A DNA stretch of 60,582 nucleotides from Bacillus sp. REN10. GTDB lineage: Bacteria; Bacillota; Bacilli; Bacillales; Domibacillaceae. Positions 33,698 to 47,846 of this stretch are shown here, in pieces. Each line of letters starts with the position of its first letter. The first letter of the stretch is position 1. Below the pieces are notes generated by a model. The model saw only the letters and a list, made by a program, of their open reading frames with translations. It was not told the DNA's origin and ran no database searches. Made by a program: the position numbers and the translations under genes. The stretch spans positions 1 to 60,582 of the forward strand of contig NZ_JADHDW010000013.1 of the NCBI RefSeq assembly GCF_016820555.1, read 5' to 3'.

Positions 33698-34978
33698 TTA
33701 CTGCTTTTGGAATTGCTCCTCTTCTGTTGAACCTTTCAGAGCGGTTGTAGAAGATTCTCCACCAGTAACAACCATTGATACTTGGTCGAAGTAGCCTGTT
33801 CCTACTTCACGTTGATGGCGTGTTGCTGTGTAGCCATCTTTTTCAGCCGCAAATTCAGCTTGTTGAAGCTCAGAGTAAGCACCCATGCCGCGATCTTTGT
33901 AGCCAAGAGCCAATTGGAACATACTGTGGTTAAGCGCATGGAAGCCAGCCAATGTTACGAATTGGAATTTGTATCCCATTTTACCGAGTTCGACTTGGAA
34001 TTTCTCAATTGTTTCGTCATCCAACTTTGCTTTCCAGTTAAATGAAGGAGAGCAGTTGTAAGCAAGTAATTTACCAGGGAATTTCTCATGAATTGCTTCT
34101 GCGAAACGACGTGCTTCTTCAAGGTTCGGTTCAGATGTTTCACACCAAATAAGGTCAGCATATGGAGCATAAGCAAGCCCACGAGAAATCGCTTGATCTA
34201 AACCAGCATTTACTCGATAGAAGCCTTCAGATGTACGCTCACCCGTGATGAATGGCGCATCATAAGGATCGACATCACTTGTAATTAAATCCGCTGCGTT
34301 CGCATCTGTACGTGCAATCAATACAGTTGGTGTACCCATCACATCCGCAGCTAGACGAGCGGCAATTAAATTGCGAACCGCTGTTTGTGTTGGAAGAAGA
34401 ACTTTTCCACCTAAGTGTCCACATTTTTTCTCTGAAGAAAGTTGATCTTCAAAGTGAACGCCAGCCGCGCCTGATTCAATCATACCTTTCATTAGTTCGA
34501 ATACGTTTAACTGCCCACCGAAGCCGGCTTCTGCATCAGCAACGATTGGTGCGAAGTAATCAATCGAATCATCGCCTTCCATATGAGCAATTTGATCTGC
34601 ACGTTGAAGCGCTTGGTTAATACGTTTTACGACATGTGGTACACTATTTGCCGGATATAAGCTTTGGTCAGGATACATATGACCAGAAAGATTCGCATCC
34701 GCTGCTACTTGCCAACCGCTCAAGTAGATCGCTTTTAAACCAGCTTTCACTTGTTGAACCGCTTGGTTACCTGTTAGTGCGCCAAGTGCATTAATGAAGT
34801 TTTCTGTTTTCATATAGTTCCATAGCTTTTCAGACCCGCGACGTGCTAGTGTATGCTCGATATCGATCGATCCACGAAGCTTAATTACTTCCTCTGCAGA
34901 GTATGGACGAGTCACTCCTTGCCATCTTGCATCGTTTTCCCAGCTTTCTTGTAATTGTTGTACGCGTTCGTTTGTCAT
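33698..34978 (-). CDS. aceA: Isocitrate lyase (AceA)
   Basis: 426 residues. First glyoxylate-shunt enzyme, splitting isocitrate into succinate and glyoxylate. The catalytic Cys186 is in the invariant KKCGHLGGK, with [10 protein letters not shown] (146-155) for Mg2+ binding and NCSPSFNWK for substrate. ATG follows TTGGGGAGGAATTATC. Second gene of the aceBA operon, 27 bases after aceB. B. subtilis lacks this pathway while B. licheniformis has it, so growth on acetate or fatty acids as carbon source is inferred. Confidence 0.97.
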   Translation of the reverse strand: MTNERVQQLQESWENDARWQGVTRPYSAEEVIKLRGSIDIEHTLARRGSEKLWNYMKTENFINALGALTGNQAVQQVKAGLKAIYLSGWQVAADANLSGHMYPDQSLYPANSVPHVVKRINQALQRADQIAHMEGDDSIDYFAPIVADAEAGFGGQLNVFELMKGMIESGAAGVHFEDQLSSEKKCGHLGGKVLLPTQTAVRNLIAARLAADVMGTPTVLIARTDANAADLITSDVDPYDAPFITGERTSEGFYRVNAGLDQAISRGLAYAPYADLIWCETSEPNLEEARRFAEAIHEKFPGKLLAYNCSPSFNWKAKLDDETIEKFQVELGKMGYKFQFVTLAGFHALNHSMFQLALGYKDRGMGAYSELQQAEFAAEKDGYTATRHQREVGTGYFDQVSMVVTGGESSTTALKGSTEEEQFQKQ

Positions 34979-35005
34979 GATAATTCCTCCCCAAAGTTTT
35001 TTATA

Positions 35006-36598
35006 TTAAAGAATTTTGTAACCTGGTAAAGTTAAAAACTCCTCAAATTCATCTTGAACAATTAATTGGTCAAACAACTCAGCCGCTTCTTCAAAGCGAT
35101 TAGCAGCAAATACTTCTTCCCCTACTTCTTGTTTCAGCTTTTGTACTTCTTCTTCTTTCATTTCTTTATATAATTCCATTGTGACTTTGCGGCCATCGGT
35201 TAACACACCTTTTGGATGTCTAATCCACTGCCATAATTGAGCACGTGAGATTTCCGCAGTCGCCGCATCTTCCATTAAATTATGTAGCGGTGCTGCTCCA
35301 CGTCCGCTTAACCAAGAGGCAATGTATTGAATGCCTACACTAATATTGACGCGGATCCCTTGTTCAGTAATATTTCCATCTGGTACAGCAAGAAGTTCTT
35401 CAGCAGAGACTTGAACATCCTCACGTTTTTTCGACTCAATCTGATTCGCTTCTTTCATTTCTGCATTGAACGCTTCAAGAGCAACTGACACTAGCGCTGG
35501 ATGAGCTACCCAAGTCCCATCGTGTCCATCCTTCGCTTCACGCTCTTTATCCGCCCGTACTTTTGCATAGGCTTCCTCGTTTTTCTTCTCATCATCCTTC
35601 ACTGGAATTTGGGCCGCCATTCCACCGATAGCTGGGGCTTTTCTGCGGTGACATGTTTTGATTGTGAGCTGTGAATACGCTCTCATAAATGGAACCGTCA
35701 TCGTTACTTCGGCGCGATCTGGTAAAATGACATTCTCTTGATTTCTGAACTTTTTAATATAGCTGAAAATGTAATCCCATCGTCCGCAGTTCAAACCAGC
35801 GGAATGCTCGCGAAGTTCGTATAAAATTTCATCCATTTCAAACGCTGCCACAATCGTTTCGATCAATACAGTCGCTTTAATCGTTCCTCTTGGAATGCCG
35901 ATATACTTTTGTGCAAAAAGGAAGACATCATTCCAAAGTCTTGCCTCTAAATGGCTTTCGAGTTTCGGTAAATAAAAATATGGGCCCGTGCCGTTTTCTA
36001 CTTGTTTCACAGCATTATGGAAGAAAAATAGGCCAAAATCGAACAGGCTTCCTGAAATCGGCTTTCCATCGAGCTGTACGTTCTTTTCTTCTAAATGCCA
36101 GCCTCGTGGGCGAACGATGAGTACAGCTGTTTTCTCTTTTAATTCGTATTTCTTTCCGTTAGGGTTTTCAAAACTAATTGTGCGGTTAACCGCATCTCGC
36201 ATATTGATTTGTCCTTCGATGATGTTATCCCATGTTGGTGAAGTTGCATCCTCAAAGCAAGCCATGTAACATTTGGCGCCCGAGTTTAATGCATTAATGA
36301 CCATCTTCCGGTCAACTGGTCCAGTAATTTCTACTCGGCGGTCTTGGAGATCTTTCGGTAGTGGAGCAATGGACCATTCGCTGTTGCGGATATGTGCTGT
36401 TTCTTCTAGAAAACTAGGTTGTTTCCCTTGGTCAAACTCTTTTTGTCTTTCTTGACGCTTTTGCAGAAGTTCGAGTCTACGTTCTCCAAAACGCCTTTCA
36501 AGCTGTTCAATAAACTGCAGTGCATCGGGAGTCAAAACTTCTGCATAACCCGGTCGCATTGCACCTGTTACGTTAATGCCAGCTGTTTGAGTGGCCAT
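35006..36598 (-). CDS. aceB: Malate synthase (AceB)
   Basis: 530 residues from the ATG at 36598, preceded by AAAGGAGATGGAATCT; the reading frame extends 62 codons further upstream without a ribosome binding site, and the chosen length matches malate synthase A. It condenses glyoxylate with acetyl-CoA to malate. Motifs: [82 protein letters not shown] with catalytic Asp later. First gene of the operon; an inverted repeat sits on its promoter. Confidence 0.97.
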   Translation of the reverse strand: MATQTAGINVTGAMRPGYAEVLTPDALQFIEQLERRFGERRLELLQKRQERQKEFDQGKQPSFLEETAHIRNSEWSIAPLPKDLQDRRVEITGPVDRKMVINALNSGAKCYMACFEDATSPTWDNIIEGQINMRDAVNRTISFENPNGKKYELKEKTAVLIVRPRGWHLEEKNVQLDGKPISGSLFDFGLFFFHNAVKQVENGTGPYFYLPKLESHLEARLWNDVFLFAQKYIGIPRGTIKATVLIETIVAAFEMDEILYELREHSAGLNCGRWDYIFSYIKKFRNQENVILPDRAEVTMTVPFMRAYSQLTIKTCHRRKAPAIGGMAAQIPVKDDEKKNEEAYAKVRADKEREAKDGHDGTWVAHPALVSVALEAFNAEMKEANQIESKKREDVQVSAEELLAVPDGNITEQGIRVNISVGIQYIASWLSGRGAAPLHNLMEDAATAEISRAQLWQWIRHPKGVLTDGRKVTMELYKEMKEEEVQKLKQEVGEEVFAANRFEEAAELFDQLIVQDEFEEFLTLPGYKIL

Positions 36599-36635
36599 AG
36601 ATTCCATCTCCTTTGTTATATTACAGTTGTTAGTT

Positions 36636-36658
36636 CTGTTATTTGTATTATATAACAG
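36636..36658 (-). promoter_or_regulatory. aceBA promoter with an overlapping inverted repeat
   Basis: Minus strand TATAAT (36647-36652) lies inside an inverted repeat CTGTTAT-N9-ATAACAG. Further ATAACAG/CTGTTAT-like motifs follow (TGTAATATAACA). The layout suggests a repressor site over the -10; the regulator is unknown. No good -35 is visible. Confidence 0.5.
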
Positions 36659-36720
36659 ATAATAATGAAAGTGAATATATTTTTCAAACAATTTCAAATT
36701 TTCTTTCGACAAATTTCTGC

Positions 36721-36747
36721 AAAAAAAAGAGAGCGGTTCCCCCGCTC
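36721..36747 (-). terminator. Rho-independent terminator of the pcrB-pcrA-ligA-camS operon
   Basis: Minus strand GAGCGG-GGGAA-CCGCTC followed by TCTTTTTTTTGC, three bases after the camS stop. Confidence 0.85.
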
Positions 36748-36749
36748 CT

Positions 36750-37919
36750 TTACTCGTAAATATGAACATATGGTTTATCTGCATTCGGTTTTTTCACAAT
36801 TAACGCTTCTGGCCCATTTGTCGATGTGATTGTCACTTCAATTGGTGTATAAGCCGGAAAGCTGTCCATTGTCAATCCTGTAACAAATTGAGTAAAGCCG
36901 ATCGCTTCCGCTTTTCCATAAAATTGAATAGGGATTTCAATGCTTAAACTTACCAATTCATCTCCGTTATATAAAGCTTTTCCGATTACGCCATTATAAT
37001 TTTTAAAATATTTTTCCACATCTTGCTTGAAGTTTAAAAAGTAAGTCATATCGTCTCTTCGCTCTTCTTCTGCTTTTGGTGAAGGGAATAAATAATATTT
37101 TTCGTTTACTTTTTCCCACTCACTAATTGTATCCTCATCTTCATCTAAATGGGTATAAGCGATGAAATTACCTGGGACAACGGAGTTTTGAGCCTGCTGT
37201 TTAAATAAAGCAATCGTCACGGGCACATCCTTGATCCCTTTCATTGTCCGAATCCGCTTCGCTACTTCCTCCGCAATTTTCTTTCCTTCCCGTTCTATCT
37301 CTTCATCTGAAATCTTATGTTCATACTGCGCACCATATTTTTCTTTTGTGTAATAATGAACGGAATTTAAAGCTAAACCGATGACCACTCCGCTAAGTTG
37401 CAGTGAATTCTCTTTTGTTTTCGTTAAATAATCATGTTCCATAATATGAGCCAAATAGATAGGGCTTTTTTCATTGCGCTCTTGCACGGAACCATTGCCG
37501 CTATCAACGGGGTTTAACCCTACATTTTCTTCCGGCTTCATTTTTTGTTCTTTCAATTGTGCATCAGTATACTTTCGCTCTAACCAAGATTGTACCGTTT
37601 CTTTATCAAGCATTTGACCTTCTTGGAATAAATATTTTTCCGGAGAAAAGTTCTCTTGGGCAATTCTCATTAAGCCTGTTTCAAACTCCACAATATCATA
37701 GCGTGTATTTAAATTTGAAACGACCAACCCTCTAGCCTTTCCAGGTTTAAATGGTGTCAGCGTCCGATAAAAATCCTCAGAGATTTGATAATTCGGAATG
37801 ATCGCTTTCTCCCCTTTGCCATCACCTTTAATAATTTCTTCTGTTTTTTCTAATTTCGGCGCACACCCGCTAATAAGCAAAGAAGCGGTCAGTGCCGCCA
37901 AAAATATTTTCGTTTTCAA
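36750..37919 (-). CDS. camS: CamS family lipoprotein (YerH)
   Basis: 389 residues from the TTG at 37919, five bases after AGAGGTGG; a GTG three codons upstream lies inside that site. N-terminal lipoprotein signal with lipobox LISGC, Cys19 being the lipidated residue. The mature protein ([28 protein letters not shown], later QVKSGSx-free) matches the CamS sex-pheromone-precursor family of Firmicutes, whose enterococcal signal peptides give rise to the pheromone cAM373. The cellular job of the protein is unknown. Fourth gene after pcrB, pcrA and ligA, as in B. subtilis. Confidence 0.9.
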   Translation of the reverse strand: MKTKIFLAALTASLLISGCAPKLEKTEEIIKGDGKGEKAIIPNYQISEDFYRTLTPFKPGKARGLVVSNLNTRYDIVEFETGLMRIAQENFSPEKYLFQEGQMLDKETVQSWLERKYTDAQLKEQKMKPEENVGLNPVDSGNGSVQERNEKSPIYLAHIMEHDYLTKTKENSLQLSGVVIGLALNSVHYYTKEKYGAQYEHKISDEEIEREGKKIAEEVAKRIRTMKGIKDVPVTIALFKQQAQNSVVPGNFIAYTHLDEDEDTISEWEKVNEKYYLFPSPKAEEERRDDMTYFLNFKQDVEKYFKNYNGVIGKALYNGDELVSLSIEIPIQFYGKAEAIGFTQFVTGLTMDSFPAYTPIEVTITSTNGPEALIVKKPNADKPYVHIYE

Positions 37920-37935
37920 ACGAGCCACCTCTTAT

Positions 37936-42167
<4,232 letters not shown>

Positions 42168-42197
42168 TTTTTCACCACCTACAAACATATGTTCCTA

Positions 42198-42890
42198 TTA
42201 TACATTATTTTTAACCGCTGCAACGGTTTTTATTGCTTCCTCTAACTGTTCATATACCACATTGCCGACTACAACGACATCCGCATATTGAGCCATTTCC
42301 TTTGCTTGAATAGATGTACGAATGCCTCCGCCGTAAATAAAGGTCGTGTTCTTTAATATTTCTGCTACAGCTTGAACAGCTTCAACATCTCCATATGCTC
42401 CGCTGTATTCTAAATAAAACAAAGGCAGACGCATCATATTCTCTGCCATCATCGCATAAGCAACAATATCTTCTTTCGATAGTGGAGATTTGGCTTCTGT
42501 TAACGCAGCCGCTTTACACTCAGGATTGGCTATACAATATCCTTCAGCATAAACCTCTTCCCAGTCCATCAATTCACCGAACTCTTTTAGTGCCTCATGA
42601 TGAAGACCGGTAATCCATGCCGTATTTTGACTATTTAATACCGTTGGAATAAAATACAAATCAAATCCCGGCGTAATCGATTCTATATTAGACACTTCCA
42701 AGACACACGGCACGGTATATCGACGAACTCGCGCCATTAAATCCAGGACATTTTCAAGTGTCACTCCATCGCTTCCGCCAATTAAAATGGCGTCTGTACC
42801 TGATTCACATAATGTTTCTAATGATTGATCATCTATCTCTTTATTTGGATCTAACTTAAACACATGACGCCATTCGCGCACATCATACAT
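42198..42890 (-). CDS. pcrB: Heptaprenylglyceryl phosphate synthase (PcrB)
   Basis: 230 residues. TIM-barrel prenyltransferase joining heptaprenyl diphosphate to sn-glycerol-1-phosphate, making the archaeal-type ether lipid found in Bacillales. Motifs: [24 protein letters not shown] (37-49), [10 protein letters not shown] and [24 protein letters not shown] for phosphate binding. First gene of the pcrBA-ligA-camS operon. Confidence 0.96.
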   Translation of the reverse strand: MYDVREWRHVFKLDPNKEIDDQSLETLCESGTDAILIGGSDGVTLENVLDLMARVRRYTVPCVLEVSNIESITPGFDLYFIPTVLNSQNTAWITGLHHEALKEFGELMDWEEVYAEGYCIANPECKAAALTEAKSPLSKEDIVAYAMMAENMMRLPLFYLEYSGAYGDVEAVQAVAEILKNTTFIYGGGIRTSIQAKEMAQYADVVVVGNVVYEQLEEAIKTVAAVKNNV

Positions 42891-42952
42891 CTAATTTGTC
42901 CTCCCATTCTATATTCAAAAGCTATCAAACCTTTGGCATCCTTCATTATATC

Positions 42953-43009
42953 ATTAAAACAAGGGCCTGACTCCCATCGCATCATGTATGCAGTGGAAAT
43001 CAGACCCTT
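42953..43009 (-). terminator. Rho-independent terminator of yerC
   Basis: Minus strand AAGGGTCTGA pairs with TCAGGCCCTT (one G-T), with a long loop that can pair further, then GTTTTAATG. It follows the yerC stop by five bases. Confidence 0.65.
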
Positions 43010-43013
43010 CACT

Positions 43014-43319
43014 TTATTCGCACGTTTCTTTTTCTTTAATGCGATCCAAAACAAGCTGATACGCATCATTTCCATAGTTTAAGCAACGTTTTACACGAGA
43101 AATAGTAGCGGTAGATGCACCGGTACCTGATTCAATTTTATGGTAAGTCTTACCTTCCTTGAGCATACGAGCAACTTCAAGGCGTTGAGCAAGTGACTGA
43201 ATTTCATTGACTGTACAAAGGTCATCAAAAAATAAATAACATTCTTCTAAATCACGAAGAGACAAGATTGCCTCAAATAGCTGATCTAGCTCTTTTCCAC
43301 GTAATTTTTCAATTTGCAT
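43014..43319 (-). CDS. yerC: YerC/YecD family TrpR-related protein
   Basis: 101 residues from the ATG at 43319 (MQIEKLRGKELDQL), the start used in B. subtilis as I recall it; a TTG four codons upstream has AAGGGG almost touching it, so the true start is slightly uncertain. A TrpR-like helix-turn-helix: LCTVNEIQSLAQRLEVARMLKEG, then KTYHKIESGTGASTATISRVKRCLNYGNDAY. It is related to the trp repressor but does not sit by trp genes; its targets are not known to me. Confidence 0.9.
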   Translation of the reverse strand: MQIEKLRGKELDQLFEAILSLRDLEECYLFFDDLCTVNEIQSLAQRLEVARMLKEGKTYHKIESGTGASTATISRVKRCLNYGNDAYQLVLDRIKEKETCE

Positions 43320-43344
43320 AGGATGCTTCAAACCCCTTCGCTAA

Positions 43345-44373
43345 TTATTTTGCAAATTCAATTATTTGGTTAAGTCTTTTGGAGGCAGGAATCACTTGAA
43401 CCCATGTATTACCAGGTACAAAATCAAGCATTGTCCCTTTTTTAAAAGGAATGATTCGCCCATTGACATTAGACCACTCGACTTGCTGTACAATACCGCG
43501 TTGAATCAAATAAGCGGAACCACCTGATGATAGATCAATATCTAATCGACCTTCTGAATCAACGACGCGATGGTCCGCTTCAATGATGAAAATATTATCG
43601 GCTAAGATCGGCTCTTGCGTTTCTCGATCTAGCTCTTGCTCTTGGCTAATCCAGCGTTCGTAGCTCTTTTGCTTGGAATTATACTTGTACTCTACTTGAA
43701 AAGCAGCTTGATCAGAATATCGAATCTGAACATTTTCCGCTTTTTGTCCAACAAGCTCTTTCACTTCTTTTGGCTTCATGAAATTCAGACTGCCAGGAGC
43801 TATCTTCAGATCATACCCCTTCTTCTTGGCGATGTTCTTCATTTCATCAAACCACATATAAGAATTATGAGGTGCGACCCTAGAGGAATCCCTTTGAAAA
43901 ATGGTTCCATCATATTGCATACCATTGATCTGGTCAACTGCTCCACTTTGAAGTCTCTCCTTCGCATCTGGACTATATCCATGAGCGATAAACAGACTAT
44001 CGTACCCCTCCGCTAAATCAATAAAATATTCTCTCGCGCTTCGCACAGGTCCTACTTTTTCCGGCTGTTCGCTTTGATAAATAGCTAAAAATCGGGTCAT
44101 ATTTCCTTCAACCATTACCTCATACACAAGATCCGCTTGTGCTAATCCGGTTTGCGGACGTGCCTTTGGATGATTATTAATGACAACAGCTGTAGCTCGT
44201 TGATTAGGCTTTGACTTTGTTTTCTCACCGGTAAGCGGAAGAACATAGTTGCCTTTTTCATCTCTCAAGATCGCTTCATTTTCTTTCTGAGCTTCACTGT
44301 TTTCTTTCTCTCCCCAACAGCCGCTTAATAATACAGCGCTTGTTAATAGAGACACGATGGTTAAATTTCTCAT
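43345..44373 (-). CDS. yerB: YerB-family lipoprotein (DUF3048)
   Basis: 342 residues from the ATG at 44373, preceded by GGGAGTTGTGT. Lipoprotein signal with lipobox LLSGC, Cys19. The rest matches YerB: PLTGEKTKSKPNQRATAVVINNHPKARPQTGLAQADLVYEVMVEGNMTRFLAIYQSE, then RVAPHNSYMWF. Anchored outside the cytoplasmic membrane. Function unknown; conserved in the same place in Bacillus. Confidence 0.93.
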   Translation of the reverse strand: MRNLTIVSLLTSAVLLSGCWGEKENSEAQKENEAILRDEKGNYVLPLTGEKTKSKPNQRATAVVINNHPKARPQTGLAQADLVYEVMVEGNMTRFLAIYQSEQPEKVGPVRSAREYFIDLAEGYDSLFIAHGYSPDAKERLQSGAVDQINGMQYDGTIFQRDSSRVAPHNSYMWFDEMKNIAKKKGYDLKIAPGSLNFMKPKEVKELVGQKAENVQIRYSDQAAFQVEYKYNSKQKSYERWISQEQELDRETQEPILADNIFIIEADHRVVDSEGRLDIDLSSGGSAYLIQRGIVQQVEWSNVNGRIIPFKKGTMLDFVPGNTWVQVIPASKRLNQIIEFAK

Positions 44374-44410
44374 ACACAACTCCCATATAGATTCTCTTCA
44401 CTTTACTATT

Positions 44411-46153
44411 TTAACGCATTATAGTCGGAAAGAGTACCGTTTTCTTCATCACATCATACATTCCATAAGAAGTAATGCGAATGTATGGTAAATGTGTAGA
44501 TGATAAAAAGAGCAGTGTATAAATCGGATCATCAAATGGATAGCCGCGCTCCACTAGTAGCTTTTTCAATTGAAATTCTTCCTTAATTAATTCCTCTATT
44601 GGCTTTGCAGACATCATGCCTGACAGCTCTAAAGGAATTTCATGAAGAATTTGTTCATCTTCAGAAAGCACTAGCCCTCCGCCAATTTCCTTCATACGAT
44701 GAAAGGCTCTTTCCATCTCTCGTTTACATTTCCCAATAAGAAGAATATCACCTGTATTAGAAAATGAGGAGGCAAATCCTTGAATATTCGTCGCAAAACC
44801 TTTGATCGTTGTATTCACACGCCACTTGCCACCACGATCCAATAACACTAAAAAGTTTTCATCTTCCGCTTGGTAAAGCTCCTCACCTGAAACATCTGTT
44901 TCTAGAGAGTAAGGTTTCGTGATCACATTGTTCACCATTTCAATTCCAAATGGCATCGAGAATTGTAAATCTTCCTCTTGTAACTCCCATTCTAACTGCA
45001 ACGGACCAAATCCATACTCATTCCAATCAATGGCTGGAAAAGATGGTACTGACCCATCCAGCTTTTTGACCCACTGTCCTTTGGAAAGAACGGCGACTGG
45101 AGTTGGCTTGTATTCATCTTCTAATATATTGATATTGGCCACTCTTCCAGGGGCTATTACACCGTGTAAATGATCCAGCCTATAATATCTTGCTACATTA
45201 TAACTAGCCATATGATAAGCATCCATTGGCGGCACACCATGTTCAATCGCTTTAGCAATCATCCAGTCTAAAATTCCATTTTCATAAAATGAAGGAGGAG
45301 AACCGTCTGTCGTGAACATCATCATATCATATTGGTTCAATTGCATTTCTTTCATTTCTTGAAGCAAAATTTCCAGATCTGGACGAATCGAAGAGTGACG
45401 TAAAGACACCATGTACCCAGCCATTAAGCGTTTCTTAATATCTTGTCCACTCATTGATTCATGATCACTGTCCGCACCAAGCAAAGCCATCTTTGTGAGC
45501 GTTTTTTCAGAAGCACCTGGAAAATGACCCTCTATTCTTTTTCGCATGCGCTTTGTTTCTTGAATCCAATGCAGCATCATATCATCACCAGCTAAAAGCT
45601 TGGGCCATCCAGTCAGCTCCCCACCTTGTACAACCGCCTCATGCTCCAGCCACGACTTTACTGCTGTATTCGAAAAAATTTCTTCCTCATTCGCCAACTC
45701 TGTCTGCGCGTCATAGCGGCACCACCAATACATGCTGATAGGCAGCGACCGCAATTCTTCAAGTAAAGAAAACGCTTTCTTTTCTTCTAACAGCAAAAAT
45801 AGCATTAAGTTATCATTGATGAAAGTAGTCGTTCCTGTCTTCACTGCATATTCCGCAAAAGTTTGGGGATTATAAAGCTGAAATGGATGAACATGCGGCT
45901 CAATATAACCGGGAACCAATGTTTGGCCGTGACAGTCGTATATTTCATACGCCCCTTTACTTTCTGGCAATTCTTCACCGACATAAACGATCCGATCTTC
46001 ATAGATCCAAATATTAGCTGTCACCCATTGCTTAAGAATGGAGTGCAAAAAACGGGCGTTAGTCAAAACGAGTGTAGGTGAAATTTCTCCATTCACCACT
46101 GCCACATGTTCTCTAAGCTGCCTGTTTCGCCAGCGATATCTTTGTTCTAACAT
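44411..46153 (-). CDS. yerA: Adenine deaminase-like amidohydrolase (YerA)
   Basis: 580 residues, the B. subtilis YerA length. Adenine-deaminase-type metal hydrolase: HxH in GYIEPHVHPFQLY, TFINDN, MSGQDIKKR, MFTTDGSPPSFY and GRVANINILED near the barrel end, followed by the adenine-deaminase C-terminal domain. Several YerA proteins lack shown deaminase activity, so the substrate is not certain. ATG preceded by TAGGAGGCTTGTATAA; a TATAAT (46204-46209) lies upstream. Confidence 0.92.
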   Translation of the reverse strand: MLEQRYRWRNRQLREHVAVVNGEISPTLVLTNARFLHSILKQWVTANIWIYEDRIVYVGEELPESKGAYEIYDCHGQTLVPGYIEPHVHPFQLYNPQTFAEYAVKTGTTTFINDNLMLFLLLEEKKAFSLLEELRSLPISMYWWCRYDAQTELANEEEIFSNTAVKSWLEHEAVVQGGELTGWPKLLAGDDMMLHWIQETKRMRKRIEGHFPGASEKTLTKMALLGADSDHESMSGQDIKKRLMAGYMVSLRHSSIRPDLEILLQEMKEMQLNQYDMMMFTTDGSPPSFYENGILDWMIAKAIEHGVPPMDAYHMASYNVARYYRLDHLHGVIAPGRVANINILEDEYKPTPVAVLSKGQWVKKLDGSVPSFPAIDWNEYGFGPLQLEWELQEEDLQFSMPFGIEMVNNVITKPYSLETDVSGEELYQAEDENFLVLLDRGGKWRVNTTIKGFATNIQGFASSFSNTGDILLIGKCKREMERAFHRMKEIGGGLVLSEDEQILHEIPLELSGMMSAKPIEELIKEEFQLKKLLVERGYPFDDPIYTLLFLSSTHLPYIRITSYGMYDVMKKTVLFPTIMR

Positions 46154-46464
46154 TTATACAAGCCTCCTAAAAGGAAGTTATCATTCCATTTATTAAATTA
46201 TTGATTATAGTAACATATTTTATGATTTAGCGCTCTAAAGAACTACAATTTTTATGAACAAAATGTGAACTTAAAAAGCGGAAGGTGCTGTTCATCAGTA
46301 ACTAGCAAAAGATAATGCAAAAACAATACATCGAACAAAAAAGCGGTTGGAAAGTGAAGGAAGCAATCTGAATGTCGAAGAAACTGCTCGTAAGGTGAAA
46401 GAAATGTCCAGAAAGTCAGTTTTCACTGACGTTCTGGACAGCTCATAAAAAGGAGTTGAAAATA
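46154..46464. other. Intergenic region between yerA and the EYxxD peptide gene
   Basis: Holds the yerA promoter (-10 TATAAT on the minus strand at 46204-46209, no clear -35), a degenerate match to the start of the arg-locus repeat at 46262-46278 (AAAGCGGAAGGTGCTGT), and the hairpin at 46405-46440. A further ~110 bases between have no recognisable content. Confidence 0.5.
46398..46440 (-). terminator. Hairpin at the purD 3' end, sharing sequence with the argD terminator
   Basis: TGTCCAGAAAGTCAG (46405-46419) pairs with CTGACGTTCTGGACA (46426-46440) with one A-G mismatch. On the minus strand it is followed by TTTCTTTC, so it can terminate the pur operon. Its first 15 bases plus the loop TTTTCA are identical to part of the argD terminator. 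Confidence 0.65.
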
Positions 46465-46578
46465 ATGTTTATGGAATATATAACCGATATGTCATTTGTA
46501 ATGGCAATGATTATTGGCAGTGTGATTGCCATCCTTTTTGTTTATGTTAGACGTTCGAAGAAGAAGCGCGCGCAATAG
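46465..46578 (+). CDS. EYxxD motif small membrane protein
   Basis: 37 codons. ATG lies after AAAAAGGAGTTGAAAATA. Short N-terminus with EYITD, one membrane span (MSFVMAMIIGSVIAILFVYV) and a basic tail (RRSKKKRAQ). NCBI uses the family name EYxxD motif small membrane protein for such Bacillus peptides next to purD. Its last 32 bases lie antisense to the end of purD (tail to tail). Function unknown. It is too short for usual gene finders, but the ribosome binding site, span and basic tail are convincing. Confidence 0.75.
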   Translation: MFMEYITDMSFVMAMIIGSVIAILFVYVRRSKKKRAQ

Positions 46579-47824
46579 CACGATTGCCGATGTCATTACG
46601 ATAGAAGAAGTGATCTTTTTCGATTGCACTTATTTGATCGTACGCTTTTTGCTGGGCTTGTTGAATCGTCGGTGCTTTTCCTGTCACAAGGAGAACTCGC
46701 CCTCCATTGGCACAAATTATGCCTTCTTCATTCTTAAATGTTCCAGCATGAAGCACAGCAGAAGCCTCTACTTGGTCCATCCCTTGAATCGGATGACCTT
46801 TTTCATAGCTTTCCGGATAACCATTAGCAGCTAATACGACACCAAGCACAGATTCATCGTTCCATTGGAGCTCAGGGTTTTTCCCATCTAACACATCAAG
46901 GAATACTTGAGCAAGGTCCGATTGCAAACGCGGAAGCACTACTTGTGTTTCCGGGTCGCCAAATCGCGCGTTAAACTCAATCGTTTTCGGCCCCTCTTCT
47001 GTTAGCATTAAGCCTGCAAAGATCACCCCTGTAAAAGGACGCCCTTCTGCCACCATTCCTTTAGCGATCGGGATTAAAACCTCTTGGACCGACTGTTCAA
47101 TGATTTCTTTAGAAATGTGAGGAATAGGAGAGTAGGCTCCCATGCCTCCAGTATTCGGACCTTCATCATGGTCAAATGCCCGTTTATGATCTTGGGCTGC
47201 TTCCATTGGATACACATTTTCTCCATTCACAAAAGCCATTAAAGAGTACTCTTCGCCTTGAAGGAATTGTTCAATCACCACTTTACTAGAAGCCTCGCCA
47301 AATTTTTTATCTAGCATCATTTCGTCAAGAGCGGTTAAAGCTTCTTCCATTGTCATCGCGACCGTTACGCCTTTGCCGGCAGCCAGTCCATCCGCTTTAA
47401 GAACGATCGGCGCTCCCTGCTCTTCAATATACGCTTTTGCTTCTTCATAAGAATCGAAAGCTTTGTAGCGGGCTGTTGGAATATTGTATTTTTCCATCAT
47501 CATCTTTGCAAAAGATTTACTGCCTTCAAGAACAGCGGCTGCTTGGTTAGGACCGTACACTTTGAGCCCTTTCGCTTGAAGATGATCAACGATTCCGGCA
47601 TGCAGCGGATTTTCAGGGCCGACTACGGTTAAGTCAATGTTGTTGTCTACTGCAAAGGCTGCTAGCTCTTCAAAGTTCATCTCATCGATCGCCACTAACT
47701 CTGCATCATAAGCAATCCCCGCATTACCTGGTGCACAAAATACTTTTTCTACTTGAGGACTTTGTGCAAGCTTTTTACAAATGGCATGCTCTCTGCCGCC
47801 TCGTCCAATCACAAGTACCTTCAT
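46547..47824 (-). CDS. purD: Phosphoribosylamine-glycine ligase (PurD)
   Basis: 425 residues from the ATG at 47824, seven bases after GGGGTG. ATP-grasp enzyme joining glycine to phosphoribosylamine (GAR synthetase, step 2 of IMP synthesis). N-terminal VLVIGRGGREHAI, ATP-grasp core KADGLAAGKGVTVA, metal site FNARFGDPETQVVLPRL. Last gene of the pur operon. Its 3' end overlaps the EYxxD peptide gene on the other strand. Confidence 0.97.
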   Translation of the reverse strand: MKVLVIGRGGREHAICKKLAQSPQVEKVFCAPGNAGIAYDAELVAIDEMNFEELAAFAVDNNIDLTVVGPENPLHAGIVDHLQAKGLKVYGPNQAAAVLEGSKSFAKMMMEKYNIPTARYKAFDSYEEAKAYIEEQGAPIVLKADGLAAGKGVTVAMTMEEALTALDEMMLDKKFGEASSKVVIEQFLQGEEYSLMAFVNGENVYPMEAAQDHKRAFDHDEGPNTGGMGAYSPIPHISKEIIEQSVQEVLIPIAKGMVAEGRPFTGVIFAGLMLTEEGPKTIEFNARFGDPETQVVLPRLQSDLAQVFLDVLDGKNPELQWNDESVLGVVLAANGYPESYEKGHPIQGMDQVEASAVLHAGTFKNEEGIICANGGRVLLVTGKAPTIQQAQQKAYDQISAIEKDHFFYRNDIGNRAIARASSSNV

Positions 47825-47846
47825 TTCCATTCACCCCGCTGAAAAA

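Noticed and set aside
36599-36784. 62-residue N-terminal extension of malate synthase
   Set aside because: It would translate through the promoter and the camS terminator; the ATG at 36598 has AAAGGAG and gives the usual length.
42851-43075. Minus-strand 74-codon frame between pcrB and yerC
   Set aside because: It overlaps both genes in another frame, covers the yerC terminator and has no ribosome binding site or family resemblance.
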